In this document: positions 10,500-21,571 of the stretch, piece after piece
Layout of the letters: each line of letters starts with the position of its first letter
How positions within the stretch are numbered: position 1 is the first letter of the stretch
DNA from: Ehretia macrophylla
Lineage: Eukaryota; Streptophyta; Magnoliopsida; Boraginales; Ehretiaceae
NCBI GenBank assembly: GCA_037974665.1
Contig: CM075781.1
Location: forward strand, 32,403,235-32,467,234
DNA length: 64,000 bases
Direction of reading: 5' to 3'
The notes under the pieces: model-generated
Told to the model about the DNA's origin: nothing
What the model saw: the letters and a program-made list of their open reading frames with translations, nothing else
The model's database searches: none
Position numbers and translations under genes: made by a program

Positions 10500-12922
10500 T
10501 GTCACGCCCCAACTCGACCCCACCTACAATCAGTCAGGACGCAACGGAATTTCAGCAGCGTAACGACAGTAAATAGATTTCCGAGGTTCTAAACCAACCT
10601 CATTAATAACATTAAACATCCAATTCGATAACCATACAATCAACAACTCATCAACAACATAGTAACACACAACATAACTGTAATATACAATAATCAGTCT
10701 TCGTTATCTGCCTCCGTTCCGACATAACATACAATACCTCAACCTTATCATACATTTCAAAAATAAGTTGAGACACATCTACAACTTAACCATAGACAAA
10801 AGAAAGCCACTAAGTTAACATCATTTGGATCATCATCTTTCAACATCTATTACAATAAGAACCACAAAGCATATAAAAGTATATTAAGCTAATACACATG
10901 ACATTAAACAACATATAATCATGGATAAGACTCAGGAACATATGACTCATCCACGTAAGGCACATTTTCCTCCTCAGGAGGCACGTACCCGTAATCCGGC
11001 TCTGCAACACCTGTAAGCATGCAATAATAGAGAGTGGGCTTATATACATAAGCCCAGTGAGGATCCGATAGATCTCGAGCAAGGTCTACTAAACTCCTTG
11101 GAATAATCCTTTGAGTCAGTAAACACACAATAACACAAATAATACTATCATCACATAACTATATAACCAATCAATAAAGGATACTCTATTTGGTGTAGCT
11201 CCAAACGCCATCACGATCTCAACCGTTCTTCTTATAACTCCCCATTACTCACGCACCCGAGGTACCTCACTAGCCCCTCCCTCCATGACACCTCCGTCAT
11301 GCGAGCTGGGGGTAGCCTATGGCAGTCATGCCGTTATCAACCCGACAGCCCAACGCTGCCCAAGAGGTGGCACACACATACCAAGACTCCATAATCATCA
11401 ATCATCAATCAATCATCAATCAATCAATTAGGAGATCAGCAACAAAAGTGCCCGATTCCCGAACTCAATAATAATCAATCAATAACATCAATATTAAATT
11501 AAACAACAAACAACGAAATTAGATGACAAAGTAGGCCATCTAACCGGACATGCATAATATCCACAATTAAACCCTAAATTACTCATCAACAACTACCCAT
11601 TCAACACTCGAACACCACCCGATCATCTAAAGGCATCGTTCAAGAAATTAAAGAATGACAACCTAAACTTCTAAAATTCATAACTTATAATCTACAAATC
11701 CAAACATTGCCAAATCAGTTTCTATCACTCACCCATTCAACCTACTATATTACCCCTCTCAGAAATCCACCATAACACCTCCAAATCATGCCCGATAACC
11801 CTAAAACCCTAGGATGTCATGGCTGGATTTTCCGAATTTTCACACGAACAAGGTAATCGAAAATTCGGCATTACAACAGCGCTAACACGTAATTATCAAG
11901 TATTTAGAAATTGATGGCAATCGATTCCGATCAACACAACTCATTTAATTCAACTTTGAACATTTTAATCAAAATTAAATACTCGGAAAATAAAAATTAT
12001 GGTACATCCGACAGAAATTCGTAGTATTAGTATATAACGATCCCTAGCATGCAAGGAGCAATAATCTATCATCAGATTTCAATTCTAACGGTTCAATCTT
12101 CATTTATACGCAAAAACATAAAAATGACATTTTGAGATCTAGAATTTTTCTCTCACCTTTGATGCGATATAAGCCTAGGAATGCGTGCTATGCGTGCCCA
12201 ACAAGCAGAATCCAAGTCGGTGCGAAGTTCTACGGAAAAAAACCAACTTTTTCTTTGAAAAATTGGATTGAAAAGCTTTGAAAATCTCTTTCTTTTTCTC
12301 TCTTCTTTCTCTCGGCCTTGTGTGTGTTTGTGGTGGTGTTTTGTGTTGTGTTGAGTGTGTGTTGATGACATTAGCTTATAAGGTCAATAATTTAATAAAG
12401 TCAAAGTTAATTTAAATTGATATTTTTGTGTTTTCTTGACTTTAAACTCATTTTATTGCTCACCAAGGCTCAAAATAATTATGCAACCCCCAAGATATCT
12501 CAAGTGGATTATTTTTAGGTGACAAGAAGTTTTACAATCCAATAATTTCACCCGAGTCGGCTTAAAACTCGATTTTCGCAAAAGTCGGTGTAAAAACCCT
12601 AATAAATTCTTAAGCCGATTTTAAAACCGTTTTCATCAAACACAGGTCTATTAAAGTCCGTGGACTAGGTCTAGAAGGGTTAAAAAGACCAGTTTCAAAA
12701 TTTTAGCGGACGTGTTTCGAAAACACTATTCACTAAAAATCGACGATAAAATTTCTGACTCCGTTTTTGATGAAAATTTCATGAATGCACATTTAGCACG
12801 TATTAGGAGTATTGACATTAAAATTATAACTTTCTAGGTCCTATAGCACATAAACAGATCATATGCACGCAAAACGAGGTATAGCACGTAAAACGAGATA
12901 AGCAGGAAATTGGGGTTTCACA
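10500..12922 (-). mobile_element. Solo LTR, family B
   Basis: On the plus strand it runs TGTCACGCCCCAACTCG...GGGGTTTCACA; in sense orientation it is TGTGAAACCCC...GGGGCGTGACA. The target duplication is GTAAC at 10495-10499 and 12923-12927. It aligns with the family-B LTRs at 38781-48366 and lies at the deepest nesting level seen here: EPRV, family C, TRIM, family B. An (ATCA)n-rich stretch is at 11394-11430. No pol remains. Confidence 0.92.
10919..11128 (-). other. Conserved short reading frame within family-B LTR
   Basis: A 69-codon frame that is also open in the nested family-B LTR at 41909-42139. Both share ...PRSLVDL.RDLSDPHWAY and the ending YVPPEEENVPYVDESYVPESYP-stop in part or whole. 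The frame overlaps a TATATAAG sequence. The two older-looking family-B LTRs keep the end (GYVPP...VPYV..SYVP) but are frameshifted upstream. No known family is recognised, and it may be an LTR feature that only happens to be open. Confidence 0.35.
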
Positions 12923-13171
12923 GTAACACAATCCCACACCGAAAGATTTGGAAGTGAGAGAGCTGGATATAAGGGCTTGGGTCCTTGTATCAGCCACGAG
13001 GCCTTTTCCCGTGGGAGACCACGGGAGAAACAAAGCCATGAGGGCCCTGTGCCTGCGGGCCAGGTATTGCCAATAGCGGACAATATCGTGGTAGTGACGG
13101 CTCGGTGAGACTCTGTGTGGGCTCTACGTGGGGAGTCGGGTCGTTACAATAGGTATATTAGAAATGATTGA

Positions 13172-15124
13172 AGTCAATAAAGTATTTCCAAGTTTAAGAG
13201 ATAGTTTTATGTTGTTGTATTTTTCATTTCTTTTTATGTAATGTCTTTACGTTTAATAAAATAGTGTGGTTTGTTTTTATAGTTTTTGTATTTATAGTAT
13301 GTATATGCATATATCTATATTTATATATAGTAAGATTATAACTTTTCTTTCATTTCCGTTTTTAACATTTATGTTATAATATTGTTAAAAAAAAAAACAT
13401 AATTTTTTTTTCAGCAGGGCGCTCGAGCGCCAAATTGCAATCGGGACTTATAACCTAAGCCCCGACGGCAGCAGCACAAAAAAAAGAAAAAAAAACCTAT
13501 TTTGATTTAGTTCTTCTGAATATTAGATCTAGGGGTTTAATTGTTGATATGTTTCGAGAATGTCTTTAGTTAATCTTACCACTAAGGTCTTCTAATGACT
13601 TTAGTAATCTGGTGTGATTTCAATCCTCACTGCATAATTTTCAGCAACTGTTATGGCTATACATTCATTAGTGTATATATTCTGAGTCTCCTCCAATGCA
13701 TTTGTTAGCAAACCATTAGAGGAGATTTATTGTGTGTATTTTAATTTGGTATATTAAATTTATCTCTTTAAAAAAAATGGGTGTTTGTTCTATTTTGTGT
13801 GATTTAGATTTATTCTTTAAAAAAAAACATAAAAAAAATTAGTCCTTGCGAAACCAAATTGTGTATATCATTGAGTTTTAAATTTCATTTTGTATCACTT
13901 TTGTTTTATCCTCATAACTAACGTTGGTGTTTGAAGCTTTTAATGACAAATCTTCTTTCAGAACCATTTGAGGAACAATGCTTGGAAGTTTTATCAGGTT
14001 GTATCTATCTTTTTAATTTGCAATGCATTGCATCACTTTCTTACATTGAAGGCAATGTAAGGTTCGGGTTTGAAAAGGTAGGAGAAAATAGTCGATACCA
14101 CCTATTTAAAAATTTTCCAAATTTTAAAACTTTTACTTCACTTATTCATAATAATTAAATTTGAGTGGTTAATTGTTGAAATATGGTTAGATTGTGATAA
14201 AATGTTGATTTAACTTTGAATTTGAAATGGAAAAATGATTAGCCGCTAAGAGTTGAGTTTGTATCTAGATTTTTTTTTTGAAACCTTGTTAACTATTATT
14301 ACATCCCAACAGCGTCACATGATTCAATTAGAAGTTTTTGATTAATTATCAAAAAAGGAGTAGATTGAGATGTTTTCAATGTGAGATGTTGTGTTTTATT
14401 AAAATTTGACTTATTTTTCTAGATCGGTATACTCCTTTGAAAAAAAAGAAAAAAAAAGAAAAAAAGAAAAAATGTTTAGATAACTCACTCAATATCATTT
14501 AAATATCAAAAGTGTTGATTCAACAAAAAGAGGCAGAAAAGAAATCCATAACAAATGCTTTCTTCTAACCATTTTTGAGCATTTTTGTTATGAAAAAGCT
14601 ATCAATACAAATCTTGCCAGACAAGCCTTCTTTTACCAAACACAATTCAACCAAAGAAAGGCAATACTTCAAGAAAGTCTTTGAATCAACCAACATCTAC
14701 CATTTGAGTCATCTATTCATAAAAAAAAAATATACAAATAAAAATAAAAAAATAAAAAAATATAAAAAATCTAAGGGAGTATTACATGATTTGGAAGGTA
14801 GTTGAGTTTAACATTTCATGACTATCCATAGAAAATATTTTCGATTTTACAAATTTTGCGTGATTAATTTTCTTACCTCTTAATTGAGTTACAAATGCTT
14901 AAAAAGGCTCAAAGGATTTTTTGTAATTAAGTTGGTTTCACTTCTTCTAGATACAAAATGATTTCTTGGGGTGAAATTGTTTGGAAGGCAAACTCACTAT
15001 TAATCTTTTATTTTATAAAATATAACTGTATGAATACATTGACTGCTTAAATTTAATATTTTTGAATATATGAAGTAATTGATGCCTTTACTTGAGGACA
15101 AGCAAAGAATGGGTTTGAGGTGGT
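13172..15124 (+). other. Family-C interior, 3' part, non-coding
   Basis: AT-rich DNA with many A and T runs. Frames at 13931-14158 and 14575-14805 are short, of low complexity and without recognised motifs. A GGGCGCTCGAGCGCC palindrome is at 13417-13431. The 3' end (15094-15124) contains GAGGACAAGCAAAG and a G-rich purine stretch before the 3' LTR, consistent with a polypurine tract. Confidence 0.6.
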
Positions 15125-16732
15125 TGATAAATCCATATTGTTTATGACTTTAACCTATTAAATCATGTATGTTGCATTATTATTTCAAGCTTAATTATAT
15201 ATTTTACACAAATTTAGTGCAATATAGGTTTTAACGAAGAAATAGCAAAAATGGCCATAAAAACCAATTTTTGAAGCGAATATTCAGTGCAACACTGAAG
15301 GAAAATGGTAGAACAACTTCAAAATGAGCAATTCAAGATTGAATTAGGCCAAACCGAGTGTGAAAACGGATTCAGGACGCTGAAAAAATTTGGAATAGAC
15401 CCGGTCAACTTTTGGTCAACGGTCAAAGTCAATGGTCAAAGTCAACCGAGCTGGTCAAAGTCAAAGTTCAGAGTCAAAGTTCACCTACCATAGCCAGAAG
15501 GGAGCTCGAGTGCCCATTTTCCGCGCTCGAGGCGCCTATTTTTCGCGCTCGAGCGCTACTTTTTGAAAAAGGCTGACAATTGAGCGGCAGAGTGCAGAAC
15601 GAAAACGACAAAAAAAATAAAAAATTCAAAAGCACAAAAGGGCGCTCGAGCGCCCCCCTGCATTTTTGCCTATAAATGTCACGATTTTGCAGCAACGAAA
15701 GGGTATCAATTTTGCTCATCTTAGCCAAGTTTCTGCCTCTCTAGTGGGCATAAGCGATTTTTCATCTTTTTCTTTGTATATAATTAGTTTTCTTCATATT
15801 TTAGTTTAGGAGTAGGTTAGTTAGGGTCCTACAATAAGGGTCGGGCTTATGGACTAATGCCATAGCTTCGGAGAAATCGAGCCGGCTAAATCAAGATGTG
15901 CTTAATTTCGGTAACTTTTATTCTTGATTTCGATTTCCGTTTTGTTTAATCTAATTATTGCACTTTAGACCCTTATTTTTGGAATGATAATTAAGTGATG
16001 ATATTTTTGTATATATTTAGATTTATATTAATTAAAGTTTCGTATTCTTTAATTGCTTAGTATTATCTATTAATTATACGTATACTTGTAGTTATGATAT
16101 AATTAATCGATAGTACATATACGCCCAGTTTTGTAAACCAGTGGCAGTACATGACTACCTCGGATGGAATTAGCTAGGTTGTACCAACACCTCTGCGGTA
16201 CGTAAGTAAGAAGATTAATTGAGAGGTTGGATATTGTTAGGTTGTACCAACATATTCAGTCTTGTTAATTAATTAGTCCTATTACTTACGTATCTAAGGC
16301 TAACTTCAGAAGTGGGAGCTTGTAGCCCTATTTCTTGAATGATTTATTCTTTTAATTTAAATCTATAATATTACACTTAAATACTCCGATCGAATTTATC
16401 ATTCCAAATCATGGACCCGCTAAATTGAATTAACCACTCCTTGATTAAAATATTTTAGCTTAGTACCGTACCTTTGGATCTTTTATGGATATTTTGGACT
16501 TTTCTTGGACTTAATTTACCGTACTTTTGGACTTTTAGACTACTGGACTCAATTAAACTTATCCGTGACGGGAGATAGTCAAACAAATTATAAACTAAAT
16601 TCTTAACTTGAAACCATTAATCCCAATCTCCGTGGATCGACCCTCTACTCGCCACAACTAGAGGTAATTCAAGGTAAGCAATATTTTCAATCATTTAACC
16701 TTACTATTTTTTAGCGCAAAACGACACGATCA
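15125..16732 (+). repeat. Family-C 3' LTR
   Basis: Uninterrupted 1608-bp LTR. It preserves the empty site of the solo LTR found in its partner (TTTTAGTTTAGGAG near 15800). It contains the W-box cluster, the 16-bp XhoI-core palindrome at 15640-15655 and TATAAAT at 15671-15677. Confidence 0.9.
15671..15677 (+). promoter_or_regulatory. Candidate TATA box, family-C LTR
   Basis: TATAAAT about 550 bases into the LTR, downstream of the W-box cluster and 15 bases after the palindrome. In the 5' LTR the same place reads TATTAAT, so only the 3' copy keeps it. Confidence 0.5.
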
Positions 16733-16822
16733 CAAGCAAGACATGACTTAAAGGGAATCTAAAGTGACCAAAGATTCCTGTCATATCCTATTATTACAAC
16801 ATGACAAACCTATTTACATGAC

Positions 16823-16834
16823 ACGAAGCTTCGT
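16823..16834 (-). repeat. ACGAAGCTTCGT palindrome downstream of EPRV polyprotein
   Basis: A perfect 12-bp palindrome between the polyprotein stop and the promoter, inside a CATGAC...CATG setting. Related copies with point changes occur near 21990, 22032, 30502, 32284 and 32810. Role unknown; an RNA stem or protein-binding site are both possible. Confidence 0.5.
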
Positions 16835-16889
16835 CATAGGGTCTACTCGGGATTCTTGGAATCCTGCCTGCAATGGGTTACCATCTGCT

Positions 16890-17292
16890 TTATTGAGATC
16901 GATATATCATCCCACCATTCTTGACTGTTTTGGCTAAGATCTCCCCCCACGAGTCGTAGTCAGACCCAAGGTCTGTAGTGGAAAAGCCATCTTTTTGAGA
17001 AAAACTCTGGAAGGCGAGAAGATGCTCATGAAAAGTGTGGCTATCTGGAATCCGGATGTGCCAAAATTCTGTGGGATTAGAAACATCTAGACTATGGGCT
17101 CTAGCAGTAGCTCTTTTGACGGTAAGGCATTGTTCCAAAGAAATAAAATATTACCAAGGCTCTTGTCGGAGGTGGAAATGGTTGATTGGAATGATGGTTG
17201 GCGGAATGGCACGATTCCAAACATCTGTGAGGTAAATGATGAAAACCTGCTGGTGCTGAATAATTTGACAGGTGATGAGTGTTGGAGGATCA
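16890..17292 (-). pseudogene. EPRV-2 polyprotein C-terminal segment
   Basis: Best view of the end of the polyprotein. The final 82 codons (17138-16890) are open and end with CAA-TAA. The same region is recognisable in EPRV-4b (about 33712-32880) and, shortened, in EPRV-3. It lies well beyond RNase H. It contains TEFWHIRIPDSHTFHEHL and DYDSWGEILAKTVKNGG. I recognise no known domain. Confidence 0.6.
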
Positions 17293-17353
17293 AAACTTGT
17301 TTGGAAGATCACCGCAACAGGAAATGGGGAGGTTTCTTTCTTCAGCAAATTCA

Positions 17354-18415
17354 TCATCTTGAATGGCTGAAACTTGTGAGGGCAATTCCTGTAAAGATAC
17401 CCAAGGGGTATACTGATTGTGAGGGTTTTGATATTTTCTTCACAAATCTGAATTTCTTGAAAGATTCTCTGGACTTGTGTAACCTTTTCTGATGTTTGTG
17501 CTTCTTGTGTTTGTGACACGAACATGGAGAGTGACTGTGAGTGTGACAGCCAAACTTTTGGAAATCCTTTCTGCAAAAGGTATCCATTGTTTTCTGCTCA
17601 TTGCTTTTGAGAAGTTTTCCTAGTCGTTTGGACTCGCACTGATCTTGAATGAACTTTCTGGCCATCTGGTACAAGTGAGTGAGATTCACTTGTCTTAGAT
17701 CTGCAAGATTGGCTCGTTTGAACTTTGTTTCGAGCAATTCAAGAAGTGGTTGTGGCATGTTGAAGACGAACGCCTTCTTGATAGTTTATGTATTTTTTCC
17801 AAAGATAAAATATAGAGCTTCCTGTCTGACATTGTAACCTCCAAGTTTTGCAACATCACAACATTTGTTGAGTAAGAACTCTTTTTCTGCCTTTTCAATC
17901 TCTTGGGCTGTTTGTCCTACGAAAATGGCTCGTAGATATCTTAGGAATATCTGAATAGGATCTGCATCTGTCAGGATGATTTGTCTTTCTTCTTTTGACA
18001 GCATTTTTGTCCACCAACTGCGAAGTGATCCTGTAAAAACAACAACAAGACGGTCAATGATATCTCTTATTTCAAGAGTAGGATTTCGGAGAGATTTTCT
18101 ATTAATCCATGCATCTATTTTCTCTAGATATTTGAGTCTGTCATCAAGAGGAATTGCATCAATGTTCCAGAATTGCTTGTGATCTGGAGCATATGGGATG
18201 TAAACTTTTTCTTCAATGTTTTGTTGTCTTTGAGGTTGCTGTTGTGGAACCTGTGGGACTTGTGCTTGTGGTGGTTGTTGGTTCCGGTGCTTACCAGCTT
18301 GGGAAGTTTCTCCCTGGTCACTGGTTGTTTCTGAATCATCAGGATTAGTCTGCACTGGGTTATGTGTTCGTGTTCTTGTGGTGTCCGTGTAGAATGGAGT
18401 CACAGAAGTTTGCAT
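17354..18415 (-). pseudogene. EPRV-2 coat-protein region
   Basis: The frame 18415-17786 (209 codons) is the best-kept coat-protein core here. It has a Gln/Pro-rich segment (QQPPQAQVPQVPQQQPQRQQ) followed by the capsid-like core with LEIRDIIDRL and SLRSWWTKML, the Trp-rich pattern typical of caulimovirid coat proteins. It continues after a frame break at 17758-17354 into a Lys/His/Cys-rich basic stretch. The CCHC finger that should follow is deleted. Confidence 0.75.
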
Positions 18416-18691
18416 AAGAACTGGTGGAATTATCTATGAAGACGAATCCTTTTCAAACAGATCAAAGGAGTCAAAGAATGAAATAACTGAAGAAATTTCA
18501 CTGGGACCTTCTTTCTCGTCTTCATCACCCCACCCAATTGGGATAATTTTCTTTTTGGAGAGATAATGAGGAGGTGGTGTGAGATCAACCTAATAGGATT
18601 TTTCGTAATTGCCACTTGGTATCTAGACTGCATGATTAGGCTTTGGATTATATTTCCAAGGATGAGAGGACAGCTTCTTTGGCTTAGCTGG

Positions 18692-19561
18692 CTATTCGAG
18701 CTTTTCAGCGAGTCGTTCTCTTTTTCTTTTGAACTCATCAGAATCAAGGTAATGCTTCTCAGAAGAAGATTTCTCCATCTTGATCATGTTGACACTGTTC
18801 CAAGAACAAACTTGTCCAGAAGGGTTCCGAACTAGAGCGGTTTTCTGCAGTTTTTTCCAGTTGATTGGATTATGCTGGTGGTATTTGTGGTTCTTGTGGA
18901 AAGCCTTGTGGAGGTCATTATACTGGTCATAACAACCTTGTCTGAGATGATCATGGGCTTCTTTTGTCCATCCAACATGTTCCCTGAGATCTGACCTTAT
19001 TTTTTCAATGGCAGCATTCTGAGCTTTTGCATTCATGTTATTCCAATTGATTACTGACTCGATTTGTCCAACATCTTGTGGTCCGGTTTTGGTTACTTGC
19101 CATTTACCAACATATGCGTTGTCAGCTTCTCTTGTACAATAGATGTCTTCTAGAAAATTAACAGAACAGACATATCTAGAGGGCCTAGATCTGGCAGCAA
19201 AGGGTTTTCTGACACAGTATGGACATGACTGAGGATGTCCAGCAAGTTGGCATTTTTCACATGGTTCAGCTGGTTGGGATTCTGTTGGAAATGATATGGC
19301 GACACCACCTGGTTCTAGAGGATGTCTAGAGATTCTTGGTGAATTGTGGATGATTGGTCGGTTATGGCTTCTTTCATAATCATTTTTCCATCGAGGAGAG
19401 AAAGTGAGTTCATGTTTGGTGTAGATCTTTGGTTGGGTAACATTACTATTACCTAACACGTGGACTCGTGGCTTACAGTTGTGATCCATGGAAAAGAGAT
19501 GAGTTTGGACTTTATAGGTCATGGAATGATGGAGTGTAACAACATTTTTATTTGGGTTCAT
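18692..19561 (-). pseudogene. EPRV-2 movement-protein end, zinc ribbon and linker
   Basis: A 289-codon open frame spanning the end of the movement protein, a C-X2-C-X8-C-X2-C ribbon (residues 101, 104, 113, 116) and a helical-looking linker to the coat region (NMNAKAQNAAIEKIRSDL and following). It is the longest undamaged EPRV frame in the window. The inner Met at 19561 is not a true start: homologous sequence continues upstream in other copies. Confidence 0.75.
19214..19261 (-). other. Zinc-ribbon motif between MP and CP
   Basis: CEKCQLAGHPQSCPYC gives four cysteines spaced 2-8-2. The four-cysteine pattern is kept in EPRV-2 upstream piece, EPRV-3 (CEKCQLAGDPQFCPHC) and EPRV-4b; EPRV-1 has lost one cysteine. 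This is separate from the CCHC finger of the coat protein. Confidence 0.7.
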
Positions 19562-19916
19562 ACTAGCTCCATAAAGTTGGATAAGGACCTGTATGGTTTG
19601 AGAAAGGGTAGGACGGGAAAGATCAAGGGTGAAGTTTTGTTCAACCTAGATGAGAACATGGCCATTGTGAAGACCTGCTTCAACGGCACAGATGAGTGCA
19701 TCATCAAACCTATGCCACCTGGTATCTAGTAAAGAGACTAGACATGAAACATTCTTTTCGGCAAGGAAACTAGGCTGTAAGGCTAGACGAGTGGCTCCAA
19801 GGTGTAAACCTTTGTAACCTTTCTGTCTATATCTATGGAGATCAGGTTCAAAAAGTATTGGAATATAGGTTTCTGAGCGGGAAGAGGATACGGATTGTAA
19901 AGAGACTATAGAGGAT

Positions 19917-21452
19917 TTGGATTATGCTTCCAAGGATGAGAGGACTGCTTCTTTGGCTTAGCTGGCTATTCGAGCTTTTCAACGAGTCGTTCTCTTTTTC
20001 TTTTGAACTCATCAGAATCAAGGTAATGCTTCTCGGAAGAAGATTTCAACATGTTGCTCATGGTGATGCAATTCCAAGAACGAACTTGTCGGAAAGGTTT
20101 CGAATTGGAGCTGTTTTCTACAATTTTTTCCAGTTGATTGGAGTTTTCTGGTGGTACATGTGATTCTTGTGGAAAGCCTTGTGGAGGTCATTATACTGGT
20201 CATAACAACCTTGTCTGAGATAATCATGGGCTTATTTTGTCCATGGAACATGTTCCTTGAGATCTGACCATATCTTTTGAATGGCTGCATTCTGGGCTTT
20301 TGCATTCATGTTGCTCCAATTGATTGCTGACTCGATTTGTCCAACATCTTGTGGTCTGGTTTTGGTTACTTGCCATTTACCAACATATGCGTTGTTGGCT
20401 TCTCCTGTACAATAGATGTCTTCAGGAAAATTAACAGAACAGACATATCTAGAGGACCTAGATCTGGCAGCAAAGGGTTTTTTGACATAGTGTGGACAGG
20501 ACTGAGGATGTCCAGCAAGTTGGCATTTTTCACATGGTTCAGCTGGTTGGGATTCTATTGGAAATGGTATGGCGACACGACCTGGTTCTAGAGGATGTCT
20601 ATAGATTCTTGGTGAATCATGGATGATTGATCGGTTATGGCTTCTTTCATAATCATTTTTCCATCGAGGAGAGAAAGTGAGTTCATGTTTGGTGTAGATC
20701 TTTGGTTGGGTAACATTACTATTACCTAACACGTGGACTCGAGGCTTACAGTTGTGATCCATGGAAAACAGATGGGTTTGGACTTTATAGGTCATGGAAT
20801 GATGGAGTATAACAACAGTTTCATTTGGGTTCATACCAGCTCTATAAAGTTGGATAAGGACCTGTATGGTTTGAGAAAGGGTAGGACGGGAAAGAGCAAG
20901 GGTAAGGTTTGGTTCAACCTGGATGAGAACATGGCCATTGTGAAGACCTACTTCAACGACACAGATGAGTGCATCATCAAACTTACGCTACCTGGTATCT
21001 AGTAATGATACTAGACATGAAACATTCTTTTCGGCAAGGAAACTAGGCTGTAAGGCTAGACGAATGGCTCCAAGGGGTAAACCATTGTAACCTTTCTGTC
21101 TATATCTACAGAGATCAGGTTCAGAAAGTATGGGAAGATAGGTTTCTAAGCGGGAAGAGGACACGGCTGTAAGGGCTGCTGGCTTGATAGGTAATAGAGA
21201 TTTGAACTTTTGTATGAGTTGGGAAGTTTGGTAATATGAGTATGGATTTAATTGAGAGAGTTTGAAGAATTCTCCTGGTTTGGTAGATGGAGGTATTTGG
21301 GTTATGTCTACCTCATAGTGAGATGCGGAAGGATCAAATGAAGTGACTTTAGAGTTGTTAGCAACAACTTCTTGTACTGGCAAGGGAAGATCAGCCATGG
21401 TGGATACACTAGTCACGATTGGACTTACTGCGTGACTTACTGCGCCTTTCAT
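19917..21452 (-). pseudogene. EPRV-2 second movement-protein and linker copy
   Basis: Starts at ATG 21452, giving 154 open codons. The next frame, 20834-20232, is in the same phase, separated mainly by a TGG-to-TAG stop near 20988. That shows movement protein and downstream domains were one continuous frame. The copy ends near 19917, in the coat N-terminal region, where it is fused to another movement-protein segment. Confidence 0.75.
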
Positions 21453-21558
21453 TCACTCTTTAATGGCTATTTCCCTATTGCCAAAGACTCTAGTGTTCAA
21501 CACACAAGTATTGTTTAAGACCTTCAATACCAGAATAGGGAAATGATACACTTAACTA

Positions 21559-21571
21559 GGCTCTGAGACCA
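21559..21571 (-). other. EPRV-2 primer-binding site (tRNA-Met)
   Basis: Minus strand TGGTCTCAGAGCC, 12 of 13 matches to the initiator tRNA-Met primer site. It is the best preserved among the copies and the clearest evidence for reverse transcription priming in this family. Confidence 0.8.

Larger units (their letters stand above)
10190..13148 (+). mobile_element. TRIM-like small LTR element (interrupted)
   Basis: Two LTRs of about 230 bp carrying the CAATCCCACATCGG-type start common in plant small LTR elements, separated by about 73 bp. The interior holds a tRNA-Met primer site (10422-10434) and a purine tract AAGGGGAGTGGAAT (10478-10491). The target duplication ATAGG is at 10185-10189 and 13149-13153. 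The second LTR was later split by a solo family-B LTR (10500-12922). Net length is about 530 bp with no coding capacity. No 5S rRNA boxes are present, so it is not a Cassandra element. Confidence 0.88.
10493..13148 (+). repeat. TRIM 3' LTR, split by a solo LTR
   Basis: Seven bases (10493-10499) precede the family-B solo LTR and the rest follows at 12928-13148. Removing 10500-12922 and one GTAAC restores a 228-bp LTR closely matching 10190-10419. Confidence 0.85.
10076..13171 (+). pseudogene. Small membrane-type reading frame split by the TRIM insertion
   Basis: An ATG at 10076 opens 38 codons up to the TRIM insertion point at 10189. The frame continues after the second ATAGG, at 13154, for five codons to TGA at 13169-13171. 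The uninterrupted peptide would be 43 residues with one hydrophobic stretch (about residues 14-33) followed by a positively charged end. It is the first ATG after the primer site and leader, where gag would normally start. I recognise no family. It may be a chance frame, though the position is suggestive. Confidence 0.35.
4587..16732 (+). mobile_element. Family-C non-autonomous Ty3/gypsy-type LTR element
   Basis: Complete element with LTRs starting TGATAAATCC and ending near ...GACACGATCA, a primer site matching tRNA-Asp and a purine-rich tract before the 3' LTR. The flanks are CAAAC (4582-4586) and CAAGC (16733-16737), a 5-bp target duplication with one later substitution. The net interior is about 2.7 kb and shows no gag or pol motifs, so the element depended on other elements for movement. 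The tRNA-Asp site and the GAGGACAAGCAAAG tract before the 3' LTR resemble Athila/Tat-clade elements; this clade assignment is inference. Confidence 0.85.

Noticed and set aside
13931-14805. Host gene fragments in the family-C interior
   Set aside because: Short low-complexity frames without motifs, inside a proven transposon.
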